Shown here: positions 1-7,527 of the stretch, piece after piece
Layout of the letters: each line of letters opens with the position of its first letter
Numbering within the stretch: the first letter of the stretch is position 1
Assembly (NCBI GenBank): GCA_017507145.1
Contig: JAFWBJ010000106.1
Location: forward strand, 1 to 35,512
DNA: 35,512 nucleotides
Direction of reading: 5' to 3'
From: Clostridia bacterium
GTDB taxonomy: Bacteria; Bacillota; Clostridia; Oscillospirales; CAG-272
The notes under the pieces: model-generated
The model's database searches: none
What the model was told of the DNA's origin: nothing
What the model saw: only the letters and a program-made list of their open reading frames with translations
Made by a program: the position numbers and the translations under genes

Positions 1-24
1 ATTTGAAGCGATGTTGGATGGTTT

Positions 25-63
25 GGGGCTTAAAAAGCCCCAAATGGCGGCGTTTCCGCCGCC
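25..63. other. Two small tandem hairpins at the left edge
   Basis: Bases 25-31 pair with 35-41 (GGGGCTT/AAGCCCC, 3-nt loop) and 46-52 pair with 57-63 (GGCGGCG/CGCCGCC, 4-nt loop). Neither is followed by a T run. They lie just upstream of a strong terminator and are probably the 3' end of a transcript entering from the left. No gene is visible between position 1 and 110. Confidence 0.35.
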
Positions 64-77
64 AAATCAAACTCGAC

Positions 78-113
78 GGGGTGTCGCGCAAATAAGCGCG
101 ACACCCCCTTTTT
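78..113 (+). terminator. Rho-independent terminator (rightward)
   Basis: A perfect 12-bp stem (78-89 with 96-107) with loop AAATAA is followed by C and TTTTT. It would end a rightward transcript whose gene lies left of the window. The reverse direction lacks a T run, so it is not a good terminator for the leftward NUDIX gene. Confidence 0.8.
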
Positions 114-204
114 GCGCTGTGCGCTGTGCGGTGTGGCGGTTTATTCCTCGACTTTCCCGATGATATGCTTGGTTTTCTCAAGGGGATACGGCGGCGCGGC
201 ATCA

Positions 205-591
205 TCAACCTGCCCGTCTGCCGATTTCTTGCAGGATCTCGACATCCGCAGGACAGAAGTTGTAGTCCGGGATTTCGCGCGGCGTGATCCAGCGGATGTC
301 GTTGTGTTCCAGCTTTTGCGGTTCGCCTTCGGCGATGACGGCGTGGAAGAGGGTCAGATGTACGGTCAGATCGGGGTATTCGTGGGTGACGTCCATGAAT
401 ACCTCGCCGACCGAGAGGATGACAGCAAGCTCTTCGCGGCACTCGCGGATGAGCGCTTCTTCTTTGGTCTCGCCCGGCTCGACTTTCCCGCCGACAAATT
501 CCCAGAGAAGCCCGCGCGCCTTATGCGCGGGGCGCTGGCAGATCAAAAACTTTTCGCCCTGCCAAATGAGGGCGGCAACAACTTCGGTCAT
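205..591 (-). CDS. NUDIX hydrolase, MutT-like (8-oxo-dGTP diphosphatase family)
   Basis: A 128-residue protein that is essentially one NUDIX domain. These enzymes hydrolyse nucleoside diphosphates linked to another group; MutT-like members clear oxidised dNTPs. The NUDIX box is clear: Gly35, Glu41, Arg49-Glu50 and Glu53-Glu54, with Ala replacing the usual late Gly. A GTG three codons upstream (600) is possible, but AAGGTGG sits 5 bases before the ATG at 591, so that start is preferred. A promoter lies at 630-658 and the gene is probably monocistronic. Oddity: the reading frame ends at 205, but a different frame continues to a stop at 142 with protein-like coding character, so the C-terminus may be frameshifted. 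The exact substrate cannot be read from the sequence. Confidence 0.88.
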   Translation of the reverse strand: MTEVVAALIWQGEKFLICQRPAHKARGLLWEFVGGKVEPGETKEEALIRECREELAVILSVGEVFMDVTHEYPDLTVHLTLFHAVIAEGEPQKLEHNDIRWITPREIPDYNFCPADVEILQEIGRRAG

Positions 592-629
592 ATTTTCCAC
601 CTTATAACAGCATGATGAGTGTTGCCTTT

Positions 630-658
630 ATTATAACATAGAATTTACCGTTTTCCAA
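630..658 (-). promoter_or_regulatory. Promoter of the NUDIX gene
   Basis: On the minus strand, -35 TTGGAA (653-658), a 17-nt spacer and -10 TATAAT (630-635) preceded by TGT (extended -10). It lies about 40 bases upstream of the start at 591. Confidence 0.65.
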
Positions 659-724
659 CTGCATTGCGCAAAAATTTTGTGCTTACAGCTTGGGTTGTAT
701 TCTTTTCAACCGCTTTTTCACGCA

Positions 725-754
725 ATGAGAGGTGACCGTTCGGTCACCTCTCAT
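725..754 (-). terminator. Hairpin overlapping the 3' end of the FAD/Rieske gene
   Basis: A perfect 13-bp inverted repeat (725-737 with 742-754, loop GTTC) contains the last four codons and the stop codon of the gene ending at 744. It has no T run on either side, so it may be a weak or factor-dependent terminator or an mRNA 3' stabiliser. Confidence 0.45.
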
Positions 755-2060
755 GATTACGCTTGCATATTTTGTCATCGGTCGCGGGATTATCCATCAG
801 CTCGCCCTGTTCGGTAAAGCGGGAGCCATGACAGGGGCAATCCCAGGAATGTTCGGCGCGGTTATATTTGAGTGCGCATCCCAGATGGGGGCATCGCGGC
901 GTGGTTGGGGTGAGAAGCCCGACCGCCGTTTCAAGTGCATTGACGGCAAGCTGTGGGTGCAGTATGCTGCGCGAGGGGGCGAAGACCGCGGCAGCAGGGT
1001 GCGGTTTCCCCCGGACAAGATCGCAGAGGATCTCCGCGGCGGCCATGGCGTTGGTCATCCCCCACTTGTTGAACCCGGTCGCCACAAAGATATCGGGGAC
1101 AGCGCCGGCATACTGCCCGATATAGGGGATGCCATCGAGTGTCATGCAGTCCTGTGTGGCCCATTTGCCGACGATTTGCGCACCGGGGGCGTATTTCGCT
1201 GCGTATGCCTCAAGCTCCTGCCAACAGCCCCCCGGTTTCCCGGTGCGATGCCCTCCGCCGCCGAGCAGCAATAGATCGCCGTAAGTCCTCAGCGAAAGTC
1301 CCGTGTCCGATTCATCCACATACATACCGTCAACTTTCGGTGCGCCGCGCAGGGCGAGGACATAGGAGCGATGTTGATAGAGCTTGAGAAAGTATCCGCC
1401 GTGCCGGTTGAGTATGGGGAAGTGGGTTGCCACGATGAGCTTTTTCCAGGTGATTTCACCGTGGCCGGTGATGGCCTTGTGCGGCTTGAGTTCGACGACT
1501 TTGGTGTGCTCATAAATTGGCAGATCCTCGGCGATGGTGTAAAGGAAACGCAGGGGATGAAACTGTGCCTGCTCTTTTACGCGCACCGCCCCCGCGACCT
1601 TGAAGGGAAGTGCCTCGGCGTTCGAAAATTCTGCCGGTATACCGAGCCGGTGCATTGCGGTGATTTCTTTTTCGATTTTCTCCCGATCATGGTGCGCATA
1701 GACGTAGGAATCTGCGGTTTCATAATCACAGTCGATGCTGCGGCAAAGCCGCGCATACGCTCTGCCTGCGCGAATTTGGGCATCGGCGTAAAGCCGTGCC
1801 TTGTCTTCTCCCCAGCGTCGGATCAGCTTGTCGTAAATCAAGCTGTGCCCGAGGGAGATCTTGGCCGTGGTGTTCTGCGTGATCCCACTGCAGATGTCCT
1901 TCGCTTCTGCCAGTACACAGTCGACACCGGCGGCTTTGAGGCGGTAAGCGGCCAAAATACCCGCAATGCCGCCGCCGATGATCAGCACGTCGGTGCTGCG
2001 GTTTTCTGCCAGGGGCGAAAAGCGCATTCGTTTGTCCGTCTCTGCCCAAATGGAGTTCAT
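744..2060 (-). CDS. FAD-dependent oxidoreductase with C-terminal Rieske [2Fe-2S] domain
   Basis: 438 residues. The N-terminal two thirds is a DadA/glycine-oxidase-type flavoprotein with a dinucleotide-binding motif GGGIAG at residues 29-34 followed by an acidic residue at the end of beta-2. The last ~50 residues form a Rieske domain with ligands Cys390, His392, Cys408 and His411. The family (FAD amine oxidoreductase plus Rieske) is known in Bacillota and cyanobacteria, but its substrate is not settled. The start at 2060 follows GGAGGTGA at good spacing. It lies 42 bases downstream of the manganese catalase gene on the same strand and is likely co-transcribed, suggesting a redox or oxygen-defence role. 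The stop codon lies inside a perfect hairpin. Confidence 0.9.
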   Translation of the reverse strand: MNSIWAETDKRMRFSPLAENRSTDVLIIGGGIAGILAAYRLKAAGVDCVLAEAKDICSGITQNTTAKISLGHSLIYDKLIRRWGEDKARLYADAQIRAGRAYARLCRSIDCDYETADSYVYAHHDREKIEKEITAMHRLGIPAEFSNAEALPFKVAGAVRVKEQAQFHPLRFLYTIAEDLPIYEHTKVVELKPHKAITGHGEITWKKLIVATHFPILNRHGGYFLKLYQHRSYVLALRGAPKVDGMYVDESDTGLSLRTYGDLLLLGGGGHRTGKPGGCWQELEAYAAKYAPGAQIVGKWATQDCMTLDGIPYIGQYAGAVPDIFVATGFNKWGMTNAMAAAEILCDLVRGKPHPAAAVFAPSRSILHPQLAVNALETAVGLLTPTTPRCPHLGCALKYNRAEHSWDCPCHGSRFTEQGELMDNPATDDKICKRNHER

Positions 2061-2102
2061 CTTTTCACCTCCGGTCTGCCAGCCTCCGGCGGCAAGTAAC
2101 CG

Positions 2103-2765
2103 TCATCTGAAAGCGGGCGCCTTGGTTTCGCCCGATGCAAAGGCGTTCGGGCCGGGGTTCGACATCGAAAAGTACATCTTTGCCGCCTGTGTCGTGCCGA
2201 AATCGCGGTTCGAGCCGGTTTCCTGCACGCGGTTGAAGGCATCGCGGAACATCTGGTTGTGGGCTTCCTCGCGGTTGAGCAGGAAGTCGATGGTTTCTCT
2301 GACCTTCTTGTCCTCGATCTGGCGATAGAGATACTCGTATACGACCTTGGCGCGCTGCTCGGAGGCAATGTTGGAGAGCAGATCGGCGCACAGGTCGCCG
2401 GTGACGGTGACGTAGTCTGCCGTCCAGGAATAGCCCGACGAATTGATCAGCCCGGGGTTGAGGCCGAGCAGGACATGAGTCTGGATTTCGCCCGCCCCAA
2501 CCTTGGTCGCATCGACGTCGTGGCCGTTGAGCAGATTGATGGTCTGCGCCACCATCTCCATGTGCCCGAGTTCCTCGGCGGCAATGTCCAGAAAGAGGTC
2601 CTTGATTTCGGGGTCCTTGATTCTGAAGCTCTGTGACATATACTGCATGGCGGCCTTCAGCTCGCCGTTGCCGCCGCCGAGCTGCTCCTGCAGCAGAACC
2701 GCATACTGCGGATTCGGCTTCTCAATCTCGACCGGGTGGAATAACTGCTTTTCGTGTTTGAACAT
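2103..2765 (-). CDS. Manganese catalase (CotJC-like di-manganese protein)
   Basis: 220 residues of the manganese catalase/CotJC family, a four-helix bundle that disproportionates hydrogen peroxide at a di-Mn centre. Likely metal ligands are Glu35, Glu65, His68, Glu136 and His169; their spacing matches the ligand spacing in Lactobacillus plantarum Mn catalase (E35, E66, H69, E148, H181). It is shorter than that enzyme at the C-terminus, closer to the spore-coat CotJC size. A start 32 codons upstream (2861) is open, but the ATG at 2765 has GGAGGAG at proper spacing and begins the conserved protein. It heads a likely two-gene unit with the FAD/Rieske oxidoreductase. Catalase versus coat-protein function cannot be decided here; no cotJA or cotJB is visible nearby. 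Confidence 0.93.
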   Translation of the reverse strand: MFKHEKQLFHPVEIEKPNPQYAVLLQEQLGGGNGELKAAMQYMSQSFRIKDPEIKDLFLDIAAEELGHMEMVAQTINLLNGHDVDATKVGAGEIQTHVLLGLNPGLINSSGYSWTADYVTVTGDLCADLLSNIASEQRAKVVYEYLYRQIEDKKVRETIDFLLNREEAHNQMFRDAFNRVQETGSNRDFGTTQAAKMYFSMSNPGPNAFASGETKAPAFR

Positions 2766-2959
2766 CTTCAATCTCCTCCGTTTTGTGGATTTGTCCCTAT
2801 TCTTTCCCATGGGAGGAAGATCTATACCGGCTTGCCGCGGGATGCGCTTGAATTTTGTCATTTTGCTTGACGTTCGGGCATTTTTCTGCGATCATTTCCG
2901 TGAAGAAGGAGAGTCTCTTCTATCGCTGATCATTTATCCACATTCCACGAGGTACAACC

Positions 2960-3022
2960 ATGAACTATAACTGCATCATCCGTCTGGAAACTGAACGTGA
3001 CTACCGCAGCTCTTCGGTCGTC
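2960..3022 (+). pseudogene. N-terminal remnant of a GNAT acetyltransferase gene
   Basis: An ATG at 2960, preceded by GAGGT at 7-base spacing, starts MNYNCIIRLETERDYR, which resembles the first beta strand of YhbS-type GNAT N-acetyltransferases (a sequence like IIRLE-x3-DYR followed by a Glu-rich helix). After about 16 residues the resemblance stops and the frame runs through the terminator at 3032-3070. I read this as a gene reduced to its start and terminator by deletion. The match is short, so confidence is low. The rest of the 318-base gap 2766-3083 holds the Mn catalase RBS, and I saw no good promoter in it. Confidence 0.35.
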
Positions 3023-3031
3023 CGATCATGC

Positions 3032-3070
3032 AACACCGCCCATGAACTTCTGTTCATGGGCGGTGTTTTT
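3032..3070 (+). terminator. Strong hairpin terminator
   Basis: A perfect 16-bp stem (3032-3047 with 3052-3067, loop TTCT) followed by TTT. It is a rightward terminator for the remnant acetyltransferase gene. It also lies just after the leftward CPBP gene, but without a T run in that direction. Confidence 0.75.
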
Positions 3071-3083
3071 GCCGAAGTGCGGC

Positions 3084-3830
3084 TTATTGTGCGGTGGGGA
3101 AGGCGGCCTTGCCCCGCATCGTCCGGGCAAGATAGGCCGCGTAAGTGCCTGTGATGACGGTGAGCAGGATGCAGGACAGGATCCGCATCCCCGGCGTCGC
3201 GGCGGCTTCGTTGGCGAATACGCTGAGGGCATTGAAGATGCCGTGTACCGCGATACAGCCGATGAGACTTTTGGTTTTGCAGTAGATCATCACGAACATA
3301 AAGCCGGCAGCGGTGGCGTAGATGATCTGGAGCAAATTGGGCAGCAGCTCGGCGCCCGATCCGTTGACTAAGTTGATGATATGCCCGATGCCGAAGGTGA
3401 TGCTGGACACGGCGACGGCTGCGCGGGGGCTGTCCTGCCGAATGGCGTGAAAGAGCAGGCCGCGGAAGATCATCTCCTCCAAAAATCCCACGCAGAGCAT
3501 GGAGAGGATGTAGAGCACCGTCTCAGCTGCGCCGCAGTTCAGCGCCGCGCCGTACCAGAGATTGGCGGTCAGCAGAAGGAGCACGGGCAGATAATACAGC
3601 ATCGAGCGGGCGGAAGCCCGCGCGCGGCAGAGTCCGTACGCGGTGAGTAGGCCGTTGCGCCACAGAAAGACCAGCAGTGCCGCAGAGAGCAGAAGGCTGA
3701 CGGGCAAGGTGACGGCCTTTTCGAGGCCGATCCGGGCAGAGAGGGCATCTGCGGCCGACATCAGCACGCAGTAAACGATGATCCACATCACCGCAAACCC
3801 AATTTTGCTTTTCTCGTATAGCTTGTTCAT
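3084..3830 (-). CDS. CPBP-family intramembrane glutamic endopeptidase
   Basis: 248 residues, strongly hydrophobic, with about seven to eight predicted membrane segments. The three CPBP (CAAX protease and bacteriocin-processing) motifs are present: EExxxR at Glu118-Glu119-Arg123, FxxxH ending at His150, and HxxxN at His196-Asn200. These residues form the membrane-embedded active site. An open frame extends to 3878, but the ATG at 3830 has GAGGTG upstream, and the longer start would lie within the promoter at 3869-3897, so 3830 is chosen. In Bacillota such proteins process prenylated proteins, bacteriocin precursors or confer bacteriocin immunity; no bacteriocin gene is visible nearby, so the substrate is unknown. 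Confidence 0.9.
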   Translation of the reverse strand: MNKLYEKSKIGFAVMWIIVYCVLMSAADALSARIGLEKAVTLPVSLLLSAALLVFLWRNGLLTAYGLCRARASARSMLYYLPVLLLLTANLWYGAALNCGAAETVLYILSMLCVGFLEEMIFRGLLFHAIRQDSPRAAVAVSSITFGIGHIINLVNGSGAELLPNLLQIIYATAAGFMFVMIYCKTKSLIGCIAVHGIFNALSVFANEAAATPGMRILSCILLTVITGTYAAYLARTMRGKAAFPTAQ

Positions 3831-3868
3831 CCTTCGCGCACCTCTTTCGGAATTTGCTTTCTTCCAAC

Positions 3869-3897
3869 AGTATACCATAGATTCAGCCGCAATTCAA
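3869..3897 (-). promoter_or_regulatory. Promoter of the CPBP protease gene
   Basis: On the minus strand, -35 TTGAAT (3892-3897), a 17-nt spacer and -10 TATACT (3869-3874) with TG one base upstream. It shows that the CPBP gene is transcribed separately from the upstream GRE1 operon. Confidence 0.7.
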
Positions 3898-3921
3898 CTG
3901 TTTTTTGCGGGGATCAAGGCA

Positions 3922-4980
3922 TCAGAGATGTGTCCAGCGCTCGACGTCGCGCAGAAGGGCCTCAGCTTCATCCTGCGTCCCGGTGCGGGTGACGAGGAAG
4001 AGCCCACGGGAGGAAAGATTCTCCATCAGCGGCTTCACCTGCCTGGGGGAGACGATGATGACCAGATTTTTTCCTGCAGCTTGAATTTTCTGCAGCTCGG
4101 GAATATACTCGGTGCAGGGCTTCTGCCCGGCGACCTGCATCCATTGAATGGCACGCAGCTTCTCAAGTGAGAGCAGGCTGTCCAGGTGGCGCAGCTGCTC
4201 GGCGCCGTCGAGATGATAGAGCGGGTAGTCCAGTAGATCGCATTGTGCACGCAGCTCGGGCATGGCAAATTCGTCAAACATGGCGTTGGAGATCATTACC
4301 GACATATCGCACTGCATCTGCGCGTGGAAGCCGGGCGCCCAGGTGCTCAGCCAGTCAATGCAGCTGCCGCCGTCGTTGACGGTGCGTACGGTAGCATAGA
4401 CCTCCCGCATCACCCGTGCATAGGCAGACTGGACCTTCTCCAATGCCGCGCTCAGACGTTCGGGCTCTTCTAGCATGGTCGGCAGGAGCTCATCCGGCCC
4501 CAGCAGGTGGGAGAGGGCATCGAGATTACCGGTGCTGTCGGGCATTGAGACGAAATAGTCCCCGTTGCTGTCGGCAGCGAAGGCCTGCGCCAGTTCGAGG
4601 GTCTTGCGGTAGAGGAAGCTGCTTTCGTCAAACGCAAGGGTGTCGGGATCGTCGGTCGAGGGCGAGAACCAGACCGAGTTTTCAAAGGTATATCTGGCGC
4701 CGCGGAAAAAGCCTGCATGTCCCGCCGCGCCGAGATTGAGAAAAATGCAGGGGAATGCCTCGCCGCCGTAGTGGGTTTTTTCCATGCGGGCGCGCTCGCG
4801 GGCAATAATGTAGTTGGGATCGGTCCAGTGCAGCAGGCGGCCGGCTTCGTCTTGCGGAACCGGTGCGGCCGGCTGGCCGGCACGGATGGCAATGCAGCAG
4901 CGGTCAAGCACCTCGCCCTGCCAGAAGGCTTCGATGCGTGCCCGGGCCTGTTCCCAATCCTGCTTGTAACGTTGATTCAT
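3922..4980 (-). CDS. Uroporphyrinogen decarboxylase-like (URO-D/methyltransferase superfamily) protein
   Basis: 352 residues. The overall pattern resembles the UroD-like TIM-barrel proteins that include uroporphyrinogen decarboxylase and corrinoid-dependent methyltransferases such as MtaA/MtbA. It is not heme-synthetic UroD: the N-terminus (DWEQARARIEAFWQGE, residues 8-23) and C-terminal sequence belong to an uncharacterised clostridial subfamily. Where MtaA/MtbA enzymes carry a zinc-binding His-x-Cys, this protein has His256-Leu-Asp258 (YHLDG), so a zinc-thiolate site is doubtful. No corrinoid protein is encoded nearby. The start at 4980 follows GTGAGGT; a frame to 5019 would overlap the intergenic hairpin. 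It is the last gene of the probable GRE1-AE1-SBP-UroD-like operon. Its reaction is unknown. Confidence 0.75.
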   Translation of the reverse strand: MNQRYKQDWEQARARIEAFWQGEVLDRCCIAIRAGQPAAPVPQDEAGRLLHWTDPNYIIARERARMEKTHYGGEAFPCIFLNLGAAGHAGFFRGARYTFENSVWFSPSTDDPDTLAFDESSFLYRKTLELAQAFAADSNGDYFVSMPDSTGNLDALSHLLGPDELLPTMLEEPERLSAALEKVQSAYARVMREVYATVRTVNDGGSCIDWLSTWAPGFHAQMQCDMSVMISNAMFDEFAMPELRAQCDLLDYPLYHLDGAEQLRHLDSLLSLEKLRAIQWMQVAGQKPCTEYIPELQKIQAAGKNLVIIVSPRQVKPLMENLSSRGLFLVTRTGTQDEAEALLRDVERWTHL

Positions 4981-5005
4981 GTGGGATACCTCACGTTGAG
5001 AGATA

Positions 5006-5039
5006 ATGGGGCTCTGCAACGGTCAGTTCAGAGCCCCAT
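5006..5039 (-). other. Intercistronic hairpin between SBP and UroD-like genes
   Basis: An 11-bp perfect stem (5006-5016 with 5029-5039) with a 12-nt loop lies in the gap just after the solute-binding protein gene. There is no clear T run in the leftward direction, so partial termination or mRNA stabilisation of the upstream SBP message is more likely than full termination. Confidence 0.5.
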
Positions 5040-5052
5040 CGGGTAAATTGAT

Positions 5053-6594
5053 TTAGTTTGCGGGCGTGGTGCTTGCCTTAGCGAACAAATTGTCCATCTC
5101 CGCAATCAGGTTGGGCTTCTTGGATTCGATATGGCTGGTCCAGTTCAGTCTGGAGTTGATGGCGTGGCGGATATAGCCGCTGGGAGCGTCCTTATTGAAA
5201 ATGTCGCCCAGGTCGTACACAATGCTGTGCGCAATCAGATCAAACATACGGGAAACATCGCTGTCCTGTGCATAGCGGGTTTTGAGCATAACCTCGCAGT
5301 ACTCTGGCAGCAGCGTGCGGTAGGATTCGCTGGCCAGTGCTTCGAGGACGGCGGAAGCAGCCTCAGCATTTTTGGTATCGCCGGGGATGAGGGCGTAGCA
5401 GGAGCGCTGAAGCGAGGTCTGGTAGTTCTCTTGCTTCTCGTCCCACTTCGGCATCGGCAGCAGGCCGTATTCGAAATCGATGGCACCGACGATCGTCTGG
5501 GCATCGGCAACCAGGCTTGCGCTGAAGAGGCCGCGGCCGGCAAGGAAGATGCTGCTGGCATTGTTGCCGCCGCCGGAGGAGGTCAGATATTCCGGATACT
5601 TTGTGGTATCGGTGGCGGCCATACTCTTGATGACGTTCTCGTTGTCATTGACGAGTGCAATCATGTGGTTTGCCACGTCAAGGGCGTGCTCGTTGCCGTA
5701 GGTAAACTCGTAGCCGTCGTTGGTTCTGGTGAACATCTTCACATTAAGAGCGGCGAGGAAGCCCAGATACTTGTTGGTGTCGCCGAAAGTAAGGCCGAAA
5801 CGGTCAGAGGGATCCTTCTTGGTGTCACCGTTGACGTCATGATAAGCATCGGCGATGATGGTTTCCATCTTCTCCATCGTCCATTTTCCGCTGTCAACGA
5901 GCTCATACAGATTCTCGGTTTTGCCCAGGGCCTTGTAGAGATCGGCGTTGAAGTAGAAGGCATATGTGTTCTTTACATTGGCCAGTGCAAAGTCACCCGA
6001 GAGGAAGGGGATTCTCTCATTCGGCATATTTTCGATGATGGTCTTGTTATACCATGGCTTTTCCAGGTCAATATACTTGAACTGGGAAAGATCCATGAAA
6101 TAATCGCCCTCAACGTGACGGTATGCGTAGTTGGCACAGTCGAAAAGCAGGTCCTTCGAGCCGTCTTGGGCGAGAATGCCGTTGAGGACTTCTTTCTGGT
6201 AGGCACTGTTTTCGGCGTAAGTATACGTCCTCCAGTTGTATTCCAGCTTGACGTTAAGGCGCTCTTCAACCGATTTGATGGTTTTATAGATGGTATCGTT
6301 GAGACGCTCGCCGTTTGCTTTTTCGGCATACATATCGTCGAGATAGGCATTGTTGTAGTCGCCGATAAAGACCTTGATCGTCTGATTGCCGAGATCCAGA
6401 TCATCGGGCAGGTCATCCTTGAGGAAGCCTTTTTCGTCATACGGCGATTCGGTCGTTTCGGGGGCGGCGGTGGTGGTCACAACCGCGGGAACGGTCGTGT
6501 CGGCGGCGGGCTGCTCGGTCGGTGTCTGACTGCAAGCCGGCAGAATCATCGCAAGACAGAGCAGAAGAACCATAAGTATGCGCGTGTGTTTCAT
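5053..6594 (-). CDS. Extracellular solute-binding lipoprotein (ABC transporter family 1)
   Basis: 513 residues. A type II signal peptide is obvious: basic start, hydrophobic residues 6-18, lipobox LPAC with the lipidated Cys21, then a Thr/Pro/Ala-rich linker to about residue 50. The mature part is a large family 1 solute-binding protein of the type that feeds carbohydrate or peptide-like substrates to CUT1/LplB-type permeases. AAGGAG precedes the start at 6594. It sits 39 bases downstream of AE1 in the same orientation. No permease or ATPase gene is in the window, so the partners are elsewhere, or the protein is an orphan receptor. Its position suggests it binds the substrate, or its precursor, used by GRE1. 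Confidence 0.88.
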   Translation of the reverse strand: MKHTRILMVLLLCLAMILPACSQTPTEQPAADTTVPAVVTTTAAPETTESPYDEKGFLKDDLPDDLDLGNQTIKVFIGDYNNAYLDDMYAEKANGERLNDTIYKTIKSVEERLNVKLEYNWRTYTYAENSAYQKEVLNGILAQDGSKDLLFDCANYAYRHVEGDYFMDLSQFKYIDLEKPWYNKTIIENMPNERIPFLSGDFALANVKNTYAFYFNADLYKALGKTENLYELVDSGKWTMEKMETIIADAYHDVNGDTKKDPSDRFGLTFGDTNKYLGFLAALNVKMFTRTNDGYEFTYGNEHALDVANHMIALVNDNENVIKSMAATDTTKYPEYLTSSGGGNNASSIFLAGRGLFSASLVADAQTIVGAIDFEYGLLPMPKWDEKQENYQTSLQRSCYALIPGDTKNAEAASAVLEALASESYRTLLPEYCEVMLKTRYAQDSDVSRMFDLIAHSIVYDLGDIFNKDAPSGYIRHAINSRLNWTSHIESKKPNLIAEMDNLFAKASTTPAN

Positions 6595-6633
6595 CTGGGT
6601 ATTCTCCTTTTTAAAATAATTTATGTGGATGGG

Positions 6634-7527
6634 TCATCCAACAACAACATTGAGGCCGTGCCGGCGGAGCCGGTCAGCGGCGAGGGCCATCTGCGCAGCG
6701 TCGGGGAAAGTGAGCGCAGCGCCGGGAGGGGCAAGATCAAGCGCTGCGTACTTGCCGTCGGCGTAGCTGTGATAGGGCAGCAGCTTGACGCGGCGAGGGG
6801 GCGCGGCGTTGAGAAATGCACCGATGCCGTCGAGCGTGGCGGTATCATCGTTGCAGCCGGGGATGAGGGGAATGCGCACCTCGATTTGTGCGCCGGTACC
6901 GGCAAGGAAACGGTAATTCTCGAGGATACGGTCGTTGGGGCGTCCGGTCAGCGCGCGGTGTCGGTCGGAATCGATATGCTTGATGTCGTAGAGGAAGCAG
7001 TCAACATGGGGGGCGAGGGCCGCGAAGAGGGGCTGCGGAGCGTCACCGCAGGTGTCGAGCGCGGTGTTGATACCCGCTTTCCCTGCCGCCTCGAGCAGCG
7101 CCAGCGTAAATTCAGCCTGAGCTGTCGGTTCGCCGCCGGAGAGGGTCATGCCGCCGTTCGTACCGTAGAAGATGCGATCCTCCAGGACAACCGCCATCAC
7201 CTCGTCCACGGTCATCTCGCGGCCGTAGAACTTGAGCGCTTTCGCGGTGCAGACCGCAGCGCAGTCCCCACAGCCGTCACAGCGTGTGCGGTCGAGCGTG
7301 TGCCCGTTTTCGCCAAATTGGTGTGCGCCCTTGGGACAGGCCGCGACGCAGGCTCCGCAGTCAATACATTTTTCGGTCAGATAGGCCAGCTGCGGCCTGC
7401 GGATGAGCGACTCGGGATTGTGGCACCAGAGGCACCGCAGTGGGCAGCCTTTGAGGAATACCGTCGTGCGGATGCCGTCGCCGTCATGGACGGCAAAGCG
7501 TTTGAAGTCAGTGATGATTCCGGTCAT
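6634..7527 (-). CDS. Glycyl radical enzyme activating enzyme AE1 (radical SAM)
   Basis: 297 residues, the normal size for GRE activases with an extra ferredoxin insert. The radical SAM cluster motif CxxxCxxC is Cys28, Cys32, Cys35. It is followed by two 4Fe-4S ferredoxin-type motifs: Cys54/57/60/64 and Cys83/86/89/93. A GGE motif for SAM binding (SGGEP) follows near residue 140. The enzyme would cleave SAM to 5'-deoxyadenosyl radical and abstract hydrogen from the glycyl site of its partner. Its ATG overlaps the GRE1 stop codon (ATGA, 7524-7527), which indicates translational coupling and makes GRE1 the natural substrate. The cysteine positions match those of AE2 exactly. Confidence 0.95.
   Translation of the reverse strand: MTGIITDFKRFAVHDGDGIRTTVFLKGCPLRCLWCHNPESLIRRPQLAYLTEKCIDCGACVAACPKGAHQFGENGHTLDRTRCDGCGDCAAVCTAKALKFYGREMTVDEVMAVVLEDRIFYGTNGGMTLSGGEPTAQAEFTLALLEAAGKAGINTALDTCGDAPQPLFAALAPHVDCFLYDIKHIDSDRHRALTGRPNDRILENYRFLAGTGAQIEVRIPLIPGCNDDTATLDGIGAFLNAAPPRRVKLLPYHSYADGKYAALDLAPPGAALTFPDAAQMALAADRLRRHGLNVVVG

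Noticed and set aside
1..113. CRISPR or repeat array from the tandem hairpins
   Set aside because: The hairpins differ in sequence and there are no repeated units with spacers.
3922..4980. Heme-pathway uroporphyrinogen decarboxylase (hemE)
   Set aside because: The sequence belongs to a divergent UroD-like group and no other heme gene is nearby.
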